Position numbers and translations under genes: made by a program. From assembly GCA_002633025.1 (NCBI GenBank), contig NMRB01000331.1, positions 51,551 through 115,550 on the forward strand: a DNA stretch of 64,000 nucleotides. Reading direction: 5' to 3'. Under the pieces are notes generated by a model. The model saw only the letters and a list, made by a program, of their open reading frames with translations, ran no database searches and had not been told where the DNA came from. Shown here one piece after another: positions 33,963 through 43,135 of this stretch. The stretch's first letter is position 1; the number at the start of each line of letters is the position of its first letter. Source of the stretch: Notospermus geniculatus (lineage: Eukaryota; Nemertea; Pilidiophora; Heteronemertea; Lineidae).

Positions 33963-34226
33963 CCAGGACATCAGCAAAGTTACGGACCCGCAGGACTGAC
34001 TGTTGCCTTGTGAGAAAAAGTACCAGAGTAGCCAATAGTTCAGTGGAGTGCACCGGATGCACCGGATGCACGGTGCCCGTGGATTTGGTACATGTTGACG
34101 TTAACAGTAAGCCCGCCGCGTTGGCAACTTCAGTCCAGATTTCTGGTTTCTAATGCAATGAATAAGTCAGGAGATTTACGAGTTATGGCCCTAAATCGTG
34201 TTATCGTTGCAAATTTATCAAAAGAT
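33963..34226 (+). repeat. Segmental duplication, unit 2
   Basis: 264 bp. It differs from unit 1 by few substitutions and one 9-bp duplication (ACCGGATGC twice near 34065). The 91-bp spacer between the units is unique. High identity implies a recent event. Confidence 0.95.
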
Positions 34227-35120
34227 TGCGTTCACCAACTCCACATAAGTCGGGGATTTTCCCAGATCATAAGGCACCTCCCCGAAGCATGTTGACTGTA
34301 TAGACGGTTCGCAGGAGTCTTAGAACACGATGCGTACGGGACTTTATGGATGTGCTACGGAGCAGAAGACATTATGCTGCGACCCCATCCCGGAACGCCT
34401 GGGGGAAGAGAAGATAGTTTTGAGGACAAAGGCCCCCGTGGAACTGCTGTCAACCAATTGAACGCGGTCGGGAAATTTCTTCAAATCTTAGCAAGCATTG
34501 TTGTCGGCCAAACCCCCCATAGTGCGGTAACACAAAAAGTGTATTCTTTCTGCAGTTCTCCCCGGCTAACACGGTTTATTAATCTCCTTGTGAAATGCTG
34601 TAAGGAGTTGGGTTGAATTCATGGCCCCCGTGGTTGGTGGAATGAGCAGTCTCGCCCCAAAGAAAGATTGGCGGCCTTAAGTGGCGAGAAATTGGCATGA
34701 GTGGGTCAGAAGTGCCGTGTAGCGTTCGCGGATGAATTGTCAAAAGCCTGAAAAATAAACACACTTGTGGGTATGGCAGCATGAGACGCCGCCACCGTGG
34801 TAGGGACCAGTTCCTGTGGCGTAATTCTGGCGTCAGTTTGTCGTTTGCAAGAGGGCCGCAAAGCTGAACGTCACCATTCAAGCCATACGTTTACGAGAGC
34901 TACCCTAGCCGTCGATTCGTGATTTTGTCATCACGAACTGAGAAACTTTCTTAGCAACAGTTACATGTAGACAATGAAAAAAATGTTATGTTCACAATCG
35001 ATCATCAATTTAGATTATTTCACGTGAAAGCACGCCACTTTTACGTGACTTTTTCAACTCGTGTTCGAACAAAAATCACGAATCGACGGCTGGGGTAGCC
35101 CTCGTGAACGTATGAAAGAC
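34227..35120. other. unassigned intergenic stretch
   Basis: Short frames on both strands (34350-34616 plus, 34579-34881 minus) lack motifs. 34896-35100 holds an inverted pair: GAGAGCTACCCTAGCCGTCG and CGACGGCTGGGGTAGCCCTC, with GATTTT(T)GT words inside, a possible foldback of about 205 bp. Confidence 0.4.
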
Positions 35121-35625
35121 AATGAGTTGACACGATTCAACTTGTTGAAAGCTGAGAGGTGTTGAACGTTGTTGAAAGCTGTTGACGCGACTAAACGGGG
35201 GGGGGGGGTTACACGGTTCAACATATCATGGAGAATGGCCATCATCATCATGGAGAATGGCCATCATCATCATGGAGAATGGCCATCATCATCATGGAGA
35301 ATGGCCATCATCATCATGGCCGTGTTGAAAGGTGTTGAAAGGGGGTTTAGACGGTTCAACAGGCTTCAACAACGTTCAACAGCGTTCAACATTCAACACC
35401 TTTCAACAGATGTTGAACCGTGTAAACCCCCCTTAAACCCCCTTTCAACACCTTCAACAGGGTCTTTCAACAAGTTACCAAAATAGCTTCTTGTTCCTAT
35501 TTCTGGCAACTTGTTGAAAGCTGTTGAAAGGGGGTTCAGACGGTTCTACAGGTTTCAACAACGTTCAACACCTTTCAACTTTCAAAAGCTTTCAACAAAT
35601 GTTGAATCGTGTAACCCCTCTTTAG
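35121..35625. repeat. TGTTGAA/TTCAACA array forming a complex foldback
   Basis: The heptamers TGTTGAA and TTCAACA, often extended to GTGTTGAAAG or CTTTCAACA, occur more than twenty times in both orientations. They are mixed with AAACCCCC and GGGGGTTTAGACGG. The strand can therefore fold on itself in many registers. A short G-run (about 35198-35210) may be an assembly weak point. Confidence 0.8.
35227..35320 (+). repeat. 22-bp minisatellite, four copies
   Basis: CATGGAGAATGGCCATCATC repeats exactly at 35227, 35249, 35271 and 35293, with the next unit diverging at 35315. It sits inside the TGTTGAA foldback as its loop. Confidence 0.95.
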
Positions 35626-36077
35626 ACTGACGCACTCAGTCTCTGTATACGCATGCACGAACTACGCAGCATTACAGAGATTGAGACCAACGTTGCCAAT
35701 TTTTGTTGGGAGAATGCCAACCCAACTGGTAACGCTGATTGGTCGATTCTGAATCCAGATGTTACAGCCATGCTGACTGGCCATATCAGGGGTTACATGG
35801 TTGCAAAATGGCGGCTCTCTATTACAAGATCACGTGCCTGACGGCAGCCGTGCGCAAAACAGCATCACACAAGTTTTGTAGCCAGACCCTTGGTGAGGAG
35901 ACCGATAGCCTGCGCTTGGAGGAATTACATATAGTGATAGTTCCTCCAAGGCCTGTGCTATGTAAGTTTATTGACTTCGCTATGGGACGAAAAGTGGTAA
36001 GAGTAGTGTGACCTTATTGTCGATGTCGATCACTTTTGTCAGTCAACTGACATAATGCCGTAGAACGCAAATTACAT
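35626..36077. other. unassigned stretch with a short hairpin
   Basis: CTTGGAGGAA at 35915 and TTCCTCCAAG ending 35950 form a 10-bp-stem hairpin like that at 48636-48682. No gene identified. Confidence 0.45.
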
Positions 36078-36169
36078 TGGGTGATTTGAATAAAAGCTAG
36101 CAAAGCGTAGTGCATTTGTACTGCTAAATCCATGTGAAAGCATTTAGTAGTCTTTATTCAAATGACCCA
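36078..36169. mobile_element. Short MITE (92 bp)
   Basis: Ends TGGGTGATTTGAATAAAAGC and CTTTATTCAAATGACCCA are inverted. The GCTAGCAAA and AGCATTTAG words resemble the 3140-3265 family, but the terminus differs. Confidence 0.7.
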
Positions 36170-36250
36170 TTGCGACAATCAGCAGGTGGCAAGAGTTGAT
36201 TAATTAGATCAAGCCAGTTTACGTATAAGTCACACTGCACAAACAACAGC

Positions 36251-36324
36251 GGCCGGTTAGCTCAGTTGGTTAGAGCGTCGTGCTAATAACGCGAATGTCG
36301 CGGGTTCGAGCCCCGTACTGGCCA
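36251..36324 (+). tRNA. tRNA-Ile (anticodon AAU)
   Basis: A complete 74-nt cloverleaf can be drawn. The acceptor stem is GGCCGGT with ACTGGCC (one G-U). The D-arm is GCTC/GAGC. The anticodon arm is TCGTG/CGCGA with loop CTAATAA, giving anticodon AAT, which reads isoleucine AUU. The T-arm has TTCGAGC, and the discriminator is A at 36324. No intron and no encoded CCA. The internal pol III promoters (A-box TTAGCTCAGTTGG, B-box GGTTCGAGCCC) are intact. A T-run follows three bases later. All stems pair, so this looks like a functional nuclear gene rather than a SINE or pseudogene. Confidence 0.97.
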
Positions 36325-36326
36325 AA

Positions 36327-36331
36327 TTTTT
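36327..36331 (+). terminator. Pol III terminator of the tRNA-Ile gene
   Basis: A run of five T bases three nucleotides after the tRNA 3' end, the usual pol III stop signal. Confidence 0.85.
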
Positions 36332-38100
36332 GTTTTCAATAAATTATATTTTCAATATTATACATTTTAGTTTTCAGTATAATTTTCACTACGATATCTT
36401 TTGTTTACAATATAACGTATTTTCAATACCAATTAAATTCAATCCCTGACATTCTTCCTGGAGACAACTCCTCCTTTTACACAGACTTATGTTCTCTGAC
36501 GTCCACCAGACATGGAGGCAGATCACACGGTTCACTCCATCACCCAACAACCGGTCAGATTTCCAAACAATACGTCATAAATCTTAAATCTCTGTAGCAT
36601 AAAAAGGAGATGAAAAACACTTCATAATCAATTGTTATAATTTTGACATAAGCTGATTTTGCGACCAGTGTATAGAAGTCTGTAGCCTTTCACACCGACG
36701 CCCTTTCTTTTGAATTCTTCCGAAAAATTCAGGCAAAATAATCGTTGTAAACCATTCGCGTGGCCTCCAAAAAAGATTATTAATAGTTACACATAAGTCG
36801 CGAAATCCTCTCATGCTGAAAAGATCAAAATGAAGTAGTCATTAAATAAACACGGATTTTTTAGCCATGCAACAATATAGCAGATGCAATATGTTATGAT
36901 AGAAAACACGGACACCAGGCCCGGTAACCGGAACAATGGACCATCCCATCTGCTGCGAGATTTTGCGTCTTCTGTTGATTGTAAAATGTGGAATGGTTTT
37001 GTGATGAGGTCATCAGCTTGTGAGATAGCGGTCAAGACATAAAGATCGGGGGCTCCCCAAAAAATGTTACGTGGGAATAAAGTACGTTTTAAATGCCTAA
37101 TGCAGTCTTTAAGCTCATGTACGTGTACTGTACATCGAGAATTTTTTTTGTACTTGTAATTAAGCAATAATCGGTTCGTAGATTTTGGTAAAAATCAAGC
37201 TAGATTCACAAAGATGTTTCATCTTTAAAGTGTGAGAAATATCGTGGGAAATGGTGCTTAATGTGATAAACACATCTATAAAAATGGAATCTCTATGACT
37301 CAAACATTTTCAAACTTTAAATAGATGATGTATTTTAAACTAATTGGCCACACGTGAAACGACACCGCAGGAAACGAAAAAGAGGGAAAAAAATAAAAAT
37401 AAAAACGAAAAGAAAATCGTGATAAATGAGATTTGAAAAAAAGAAAAAAAAAGTTTTTCGGAGTAATAGATGTACATGATTCAGTGATTGTGTATTTTAT
37501 TTAATTTGTGGTCACTTCCTGAAACTTGATTTACTGTTCTTGACAGAATTCAAAGAAGACGAGTCACTTCGCCAGTCGTTTAGTTAAAAAGGAACGTTTC
37601 GTCCCCGATCAGGCCCATTGGTTTAGAATGGCGGAGGACGTGACGAGGAATATCATTATCTGGTTGAAGAACCCCGCCAATTGTTCCTGGTGAGAGGGGA
37701 TGTTTGGCCAGCCACGACCGTAAACACCCCCTATTACCGTTTTCACGCCTTGCTTTTATACTGTAACGAATCGGCAAACATCGGGTTACGCTCGGTAAAC
37801 ATCGGGATGGTATTTTATCGTTTTCCTGGGTTTGAATTTCGAGGTTTTAATCAGAATTTACCGGTGATTTTTACATGTTATTTGGCAATCAGTTAGTTTA
37901 TTGATAGGGCAGCTCAGGTCGAGTGTCCTAGTTGTGAGAATTGATAAAAGAGGGCGTTAGATGGATTGCGAAGTCTCTAAACGTCTGCTACACGTCACGT
38001 GCCTTTTCTCTTCGCACAGACTCATATGACAGAAAACCACTCATCCAAGTACATGTATGAGATTCTATTTTGTAAAATTTAGAAGTTACAAAACATCTAG
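36332..38100. other. unassigned intergenic stretch
   Basis: 36340-36440 repeats TTTTCAATA words. 37370-37450 is A-rich. Minus-strand frame 36811-37167 (118 codons) has no recognised motif and is not called. Confidence 0.35.
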
Positions 38101-38165
38101 GGCCGTATTCAAAAGGGTGTTTAAGGGTCGTATTTTAGAACGTTCCTTAACGTTAAAGTCGACCT
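38101..38165. mobile_element. Half-copies of GGGCCGTATTC-type MITE ends
   Basis: GGGCCGTATTCAAAAGGGTG and GGGTCGTATTTTAGAACGTT lie back to back. Each resembles a terminus of the MITEs at 16298 and 17946. No matching right ends follow. Confidence 0.45.
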
Positions 38166-38174
38166 TAACTCTTT

Positions 38175-38221
38175 CGAGACGGCATTTATTCTGTTCCTAA
38201 TGGGTAAAATAAATGATCTCG
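38175..38221 (-). ncRNA. Hairpin downstream of the TnpB/Fanzor-like fragment
   Basis: CGAGA plus CATTTATT (38175-38190) pairs with AATAAATG plus TCTCG (38208-38221). This gives 13 bp with a small internal loop and a 17-nt terminal loop. On the minus strand it begins 20 nt after the stop codon of the fragment at 38242. In TnpB and Fanzor systems the guide-RNA scaffold is transcribed from the element's right end at this position. That comparison is inference; no guide or element end was identified. Confidence 0.3.
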
Positions 38222-38241
38222 TGGCGAGTCAACCACGTACT

Positions 38242-38410
38242 TTAGTTCTGCTGTGAAAAATGTCGTTCAGAGGCTTTCTGAATATAATTGATAGCACCGT
38301 TCAGGTCACGATCTAAACTCATTTTACACGATGGACATTTGAATGTCTTGTATCCTCGTAATTTTGGTAAGCTGGCTGTGTGCCTCAGGGCGAGATTAGT
38401 CCCCAAAGGG
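38242..38410 (-). pseudogene. TnpB/Fanzor-like nuclease, C-terminal fragment
   Basis: On the minus strand about 55 codons end in TAA at 38242-38244. The peptide contains GYKTFKCPSCKMSLDRDLNG and then AINYIQKA, which matches the OrfB zinc-ribbon end of TnpB/IS605 proteins and their eukaryotic Fanzor relatives: second CxxC of the zinc ribbon, then DRDxNGAxNI, whose second D is the last RuvC catalytic acidic residue. The first CxxC expected upstream is not visible in this frame (the stretch reads TNLALRHTASLPKL). That suggests a frameshift or decay, although divergence is possible. The rest of the protein would lie in or beyond the 195-N gap; 38606-38730 stays open in the same frame but shows no RuvC motif. 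Fanzors act as RNA-guided DNA endonucleases carried by transposons and occur in some invertebrates. A bacterial contaminant is unlikely given the flanking MITE ends. Confidence 0.65.
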
Positions 38411-38605
38411 NNNNNNNNNNNNNNNNNNNNNNNNNNNNNNNNNNNNNNNNNNNNNNNNNNNNNNNNNNNNNNNNNNNNNNNNNNNNNNNNNNNNNNNNNN
38501 NNNNNNNNNNNNNNNNNNNNNNNNNNNNNNNNNNNNNNNNNNNNNNNNNNNNNNNNNNNNNNNNNNNNNNNNNNNNNNNNNNNNNNNNNNNNNNNNNNNN
38601 NNNNN
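38411..38605. other. Assembly gap (195 N)
   Basis: A run of N bases. The true length is unknown. It removes the sequence upstream of the TnpB/Fanzor-like fragment. Confidence 1.
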
Positions 38606-38965
38606 ATAAAATTCATATAAATTTCATTGTAAGCCATGCCTCCGACTTGTGTTCCGCTTCCATCTTTATGAGGTAGATTAAACGGCGCTGCACTGACACG
38701 GCAACCCAATGTCGTAAAATCGCTCCACACGAGGAATGAGGTTTCCTTGGTTCAATTTGTTCATTATTGATACCTTCTGCACGTGATTCGTTTAACAAAC
38801 TCAGCCGAATAATTGGCAGAGGTGGGCAATCTTTTTCGGCGTTTAAGCTGCTAGCAGGTTTCGAGAGACTGAAGAAAGGCGCAGTGGTATAAACCAAAAA
38901 ATCATCCGCTGAGGTCAGATAGGTCCTAAAGTTGGTTACAATGACTGGAAACCAGCAGACGCAAG
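38606..38965. other. unassigned stretch beside the gap
   Basis: Open on the minus strand in two frames (38613-38972 and 38606-38730). Neither shows nuclease motifs, so a longer Fanzor-like gene cannot be shown. Confidence 0.3.
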
Positions 38966-39330
38966 GAGACATTCGCAGTTAGACACCGAGAGACACCATT
39001 AGACACCTGGAGACACGATCAGGGCTGCGTCAAGTAGTCAACCGCCAAGGTTAGACGGGACTTCATACTTGATCTCACTAGAATCCATTAGATTCAAGGA
39101 GACAACGCCAGAGGAGAGGAGACACCGCCACACGCAGTCTGACACAGGGAGACACCACCAGACACCGGGAGACACGATCAGATGGCATTGGGTGACACGA
39201 TCAGACACCGGGAAACACCATCAGGCACCGGGAGACACGATCAAACAGCGGGAAATACCATCAGACACCGGGAAACACCATCAGACACCGGGTGACACCT
39301 CCAGACACAGGGAGACACGATCAAGGCCGA
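38966..39330 (+). repeat. GAGACAC-rich minisatellite
   Basis: A unit of about 19-21 bp, AGACACCGGGAGACACGATC with variants, repeats about sixteen times in two blocks (38966-39025 and 39108-39325). Each block ends in GGAGACACGATCA followed by AGGGC or AGGCC. A 119-codon frame across it is a by-product. Confidence 0.9.
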
Positions 39331-39485
39331 GTCGAGCATGCCTTCCCTTCCTAAAGGTAGCGGGCTCAATCATCGACTACTATACCCTACATGTACTTCA
39401 TAATGCGTTATGTATGCAGAAACAGTAATGACTGAAAAAAGTACACCTTATGTATCTGTGTAATTCAACACAGATGCTTTATAGC

Positions 39486-39560
39486 GAGGATCCGTGGGTT
39501 CGAGACTGGTAGATCTCTGACTTTCACCTTAGAAACCTGTTGTTATTTCATGCTGTGTAA
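39486..39560 (+). mobile_element. tRNA-derived SINE fragment, family A (plus strand)
   Basis: GATCCGTGGGTTCGAGACTG carries a B-box-like core at 39496-39509. The following CTTTCACCTTAGAAACCTGT and TTATTTCATGC match the minus-strand copy at 5075-5160. Confidence 0.6.
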
Positions 39561-39685
39561 TTGAACCCATGGTAGTTGAGCTTGTGACTGTGAAATAAAC
39601 CAAGTAGGCATTAATATCGTTTTGCGAACCTGATTTCATCACCAATATTCTTTCAGTAGTCACTCTACGCCGAGGACTTACGATC

Positions 39686-39705
39686 TGACAATGGCGCCGG
39701 AAGCA
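39686..39705 (+). promoter_or_regulatory. Possible promoter core: YY1-like and ETS/GABP-like sites
   Basis: TGACAATGGCGCCGGAAGCA contains AATGGCG (YY1-like) directly beside CCGGAAG (ETS/GABP-like). This pairing is common at promoters of nuclear genes for mitochondrial proteins. It lies about 185 bp upstream of the Arg-rich frame at 39887. By-eye motif evidence only. Confidence 0.3.
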
Positions 39706-39886
39706 GTGAAAATATTGGACGCATTGCTGTATTCTCGCCCGGACGTAACACCCGCCATCGGGAATCAAACATAATGATCCACATTTCAAAATGACACACC
39801 AAGGAATCAGATTCTAACCACGATATCGCACTCTGGCCTAATATTTTCACACTTCTCACCGCCTAATCTACACCAGCATCTGCAGA

Positions 39887-40063
39887 ATGGCATGTTCAGC
39901 TAACACGGTAGGCATGGCCGCGCGAGTGGCGTCGCGGAGACTACCGAACCTGTGCCGGCTCCGCGGGGCCGTGGTCCAACTATCACGCTATTATAATTCG
40001 AATCGTTCTTTGACAAAGAGACGAGTGGGATTTGGCCATTATGGCCTATTCAGGCTGGTGTAA
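39887..40063 (+). CDS. Possible first exon encoding a mitochondrial presequence
   Basis: A 58-codon frame begins MACSANTVGMAARVASRRLP and continues NLCRLRGAVVQLSRYY. It has many Arg, several Ser and hydrophobic residues and no acidic residue in the first 50, the pattern of an N-terminal mitochondrial targeting peptide. The second Met (39914) may be the true start. The block is CpG-rich, unlike its surroundings, and follows a YY1/ETS-like pair. The frame stops at TAA 40061-40063. If it is an exon, a donor must lie before that, and no strong GTRAGT was seen. The mature protein cannot be named. Chance coding in a CpG island remains possible. Confidence 0.3.
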   Translation: MACSANTVGMAARVASRRLPNLCRLRGAVVQLSRYYNSNRSLTKRRVGFGHYGLFRLV

Positions 40064-40440
40064 CGACAAGAGATTGAAGCTGTTAATAAATATTTACCAA
40101 CTTGTGATATTTGACGTCAGATGTAACAACGTCAAGGGAAGATGTAATGTTTTGAATTTGTGTTTGGAGATTAGAAGTGTTGTTGAGTTTTGGAAAGATG
40201 GACACCGCGCTTCAAGAAGATCCTTGTCAAACCAACGGAAGAATAGCGTTAGAGATTAAAGAATTGGAGGGTTCTAAGCCAATTGTTGCAGGGGCACGGT
40301 GAGATACACAGTGGGTCAACAACACAGCCATTGCATGAACTTGAATGAAACGGAAATTATCACGGAACTAGACAATGTCCAAGTGCTCAACAGGTTGTTG
40401 GTTGAGAGATAGTCAAGAGCTCAGGCAAACTTATCTGAAA
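40064..40440. other. unassigned intergenic stretch
   Basis: No further exon could be joined to the frame at 39887. No repeat seen. Confidence 0.35.
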
Positions 40441-40449
40441 GCGTAGAGG

Positions 40450-40515
40450 CTGAGGATGATCATGGATGTTAAAAAGGCTTTTGATTATAGATTAGTTGGA
40501 TTTATTCTTTAGAAG
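40450..40515 (+). pseudogene. Reverse-transcriptase fossil (LINE-type motif)
   Basis: One frame reads MIMDVKKAFDYRLVGFIL followed by TAG at 40513. DVKKAFD matches the conserved acidic motif (consensus D-x-x-K-A-F-D) of non-LTR retrotransposon reverse transcriptases. No other RT block was found around it, so this is at most a small decayed remnant and could be chance. Confidence 0.3.
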
Positions 40516-40764
40516 TTCAGGTTAGATAATGGTATCCAACTGCCTCGAGATATTCCATTGAGTCAGGCCTCATTGTCGAACTTTACAACTGGACTATTGA
40601 TGTCAAAAGAATGGATGCGGTAGCTCTGAGGACCCTTGCAGTAAAAGAGGGATCAAAACAAGGGTCAAGTGTAGAGAAGAGGGAAAAGGGCAGTTTTCGA
40701 AAATTATCTGAACTTCCCTTGATCTGAAGGTTTGGTGGCGTTGGGAAGAGAGTAGGCCAGCAGG

Positions 40765-40892
40765 TGGCTGATTTAAGCAGTTTCATCCATGTGAAAAATA
40801 AAACCCAAAAAAGCAACTTTTTTGAGGTTCTGATTATATATTTGTGACTGGCCGATACAAAATGACATGCTTTAAAGCCCAATAGTATGCGT
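40765..40892. repeat. Dispersed element, copy 1 (with 41.2 kb)
   Basis: TTTAAGCAGTTTCATCCATG, ACCCAAAAAAGCAACTTTTT and CATGCTTTAAAGCCCAATAG are shared with 41226-41375. The ends GGCTTTAAGCA and TGCTTTAAAGCCC make it a likely inverted-repeat element. Confidence 0.7.
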
Positions 40893-41225
40893 TAGGTTTT
40901 GTATCTCACGACGGCGGACGTAACATTTGACCTTTGACAAGACTGTTCAAATCTATCTATCTGAATGATCTAAGTTACCAATTAGGTATTGGGAGTGTTG
41001 CTACACATGAAAGAATGAGTTGAAGCATGTTACCTTACCTGATGAAGGGTTAGTCACCCTATAACAGCACGTTGAACTTCTCAAGTGATGAAGGTATGGC
41101 GGCCATTTTTGTTTCGACATATGTTCAGTCCAGCCTCGCTGTTACCACTGGCTATATACAGGTTGGACAGGAGACCAGTCTTATCAAGGTAGGGAGGGAG
41201 AAAGAGTCACCACCTAATACATACT

Positions 41226-41375
41226 GTTGGGCTTTAAGCAGTTTTATCCATGTGACAAATAAACCCCCAAAAGCAACTTTTCTGAGCATTTCTAATTATG
41301 TATTTTGTGACTTAGAATTTATTTGTGACTTACATGTAGAATAGGACGATACAAAGTGATGCTTTAAGACCAAAA
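41226..41375. repeat. Dispersed element, copy 2
   Basis: TGTTGGGCTTTAAGCAGTTT through GATGCTTTAAGACC. It has an extra 20-30 bp (TTTGTGACTTA duplicated) relative to copy 1. Confidence 0.7.
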
Positions 41376-41895
41376 TTTCAAATTTTACAGTGAACGAGTA
41401 TCACGAATTTTCTCGACCTATATTGTATAGTGGGTATCACCCTTTTAAGTTCATTACAGCAATGTTATTCTTTGAGGTTCGTCCTCTCTAAGAAACACAT
41501 CGGGCGGCCAACCTTTGGGAGTTCCTGACAATCTGAATAAGTGTCATCTCAATTTATGACAAGGATCTGAGAACCGGGCCACCATCCATGGCACTCTTTA
41601 TCTTTTGTTACCCTCATAGATAAATCACAGAAAAAGCATCTAGAAGAGAAAGAGTGGCTGAACCGACAATTTAATGGCTTTGATTCGCCTTGGGCTAAAA
41701 CTTTGTCATAAAACGTGCAGAAGTCTTGTGTGGAACTCATCATTTCTATGAACAGTGGACCGGTGTCGGTTGCCAGATATCACACATGTTTTGGCGTAAA
41801 AGAAGTTTAAAGCTACACTGTATTGAATTCAGAAAGTCCTCCCGTCCTCCGACGTTAAAGTAGTGTAAAATGTACTATACTCTATCTGAATACAT

Positions 41896-42014
41896 AAAGC
41901 CCGTATTACATACGACAACGCTGGTTAACAATGGCATCATGGTCGTGAATCCATTTGAAGCGTTTGTTAACTGGCGTTTTCGTATACCGTATACTTCTAT
42001 GTAATAGGGGCCTT
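41896..42014. mobile_element. Small MITE of the GTATTACATA type
   Basis: Left end AAGCCCGTATTACATACG and right end TATGTAATAGGGGCCTT are inverted. Inner words AACGCTGGTTAACAA and TTGTTAACTGGCGTT pair well. 119 bp. Confidence 0.75.
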
Positions 42015-42132
42015 AGAGCTCTGCCTGCAGTTTTTTCAATGTGTGCTGAAAACTAGGGCTTGATTCTTTGAAGTACGCATCAGGCAGCATTTTGAGGACC
42101 TTCTCGAGGCTATAAGACCTCAACCTGCACTC
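42013..42132 (-). CDS. Possible 3' terminal exon (about 40 codons)
   Basis: On the minus strand a frame open over 42013-42288 ends in TAA. Its last part, including GECRLRSYSLEKVLKMLPDA and SFQHTLKKLQAEL, is protein-like with varied, C/G-ending codons. The upstream part is less so. The stop overlaps the edge of the MITE at 41896-42014. I recognise no family and no acceptor is clear. Could be a real last exon, a retrocopy or chance. Confidence 0.25.
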   Translation of the reverse strand, partial: ECRLRSYSLEKVLKMLPDAYFKESSPSFQHTLKKLQAEL

Positions 42133-42265
42133 TCCGAACACTTTGAGAATGCCACAAAATTCAATACAGTGCGGCTTTAAAGTTGATATGTGCATAATGT
42201 ACAGATGCTGCCCCCATTGGAAAACTGCGATAATCTCCGCCAGTGTCGGGGAAAATGGTCGCCGA

Positions 42266-42418
42266 GGCCAGGCGTACATTGACGGCAAATCTCAATGCGG
42301 TAGGGATGTTTTTAAGGTCGACTGGCCTGCTGAATGACGGGTCGACATAACGTTGGGTCAGTCAACTTTAAAAACACCCCTACCGCATTGAGATCTGCCG
42401 TCAGTGTGCGCCTGGCTT
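42266..42418. mobile_element. Foldback MITE (153 bp)
   Basis: GCCAGGCGTACATTGACGGC and its complement GCCGTCAGTGTGCGCCTGGC end the element. Pairing continues through CTCAATGCGGTAGGG(A/G)TGTTTTTAA. Centre contains TCGAC words. Confidence 0.85.
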
Positions 42419-42995
42419 AGACTCGACGATGAGACAAAAAGTGAAAACGATGTCAACACGGATCATTTACGAGTTGTGTAAGGCACTTCCTGTCCGCGCC
42501 AACCGGGACCCTTTCGGCTGACGACCAAACAATGCCGGCCCAAAAATGACCAAATCGTTCTCAGATTCATTGCACAACCTGTCAAGCCGCAGACGATAGC
42601 TGGAGGTGAAATTCATCAAAATAAAAACGTTCAACAACCACCGCCTGCTCCTTAGCGCGTAGATTAATTAGCTAGCGGATGGCGGTGATTCCAGTTGGCA
42701 GTTCTTGAGGATGGATACTTTTATTGTGTTCTAGAAGATGTGACTTACATCTTAATTAGCAATCACTGATTCTGTTCAAGTGGCTTTGGAGTGTTTCAAC
42801 GACTTTGATCGTTAGTTTAAAATAAAAACTTTAACACGAATTCTCGGTAAATCTCGTTATTTCTGACTTGTTTATCGGTCTGTTTCCTATATCATTTTAT
42901 TCATATCATTTGTTACAAAGTCATGATTGGAACGGTCGATAGGTGTCACCAATGGTCAATGAAAAGACCGATCAACTAATAAAGGGTCTTCCAAT
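42419..42995. other. unassigned stretch, possible regulatory DNA
   Basis: Contains GATTAATTAGCTAG (42664-42677) and CTTAATTAGCAATC (about 42750), homeodomain-type AT cores. No gene found. Regulatory function is speculative. Confidence 0.2.
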
Positions 42996-43135
42996 GGGGA
43001 TCGTAACTGTGATAGAGGGCAGCACACAGTAATCAGGTCCTATGCAATGGATGCCTTTTGTGTGGGAAATTGATCAGGACCTGAATGTCCCTTCAATTCA
43101 ATAGATTTAACCACTAGTGACACCTATTGAAGAAG
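42996..43135 (-). repeat. Dispersed repeat, copy 2 (inverse of 13.5 kb)
   Basis: Reverse complement of 13541-13672, sharing GATAGAGGGCAGCACAC, GTGTGGGAAATTGATCAGG and CCACTAGTGACACCTATTG. Confidence 0.8.

Noticed and set aside
38606-38972. Upstream part of a full Fanzor gene
   Set aside because: The frame is open, but I see no RuvC-I, RuvC-II or helical motifs, so only the C-terminal fragment is claimed.
39069-39428. 119-codon His/Thr-rich frame
   Set aside because: Entirely within the GAGACAC minisatellite.
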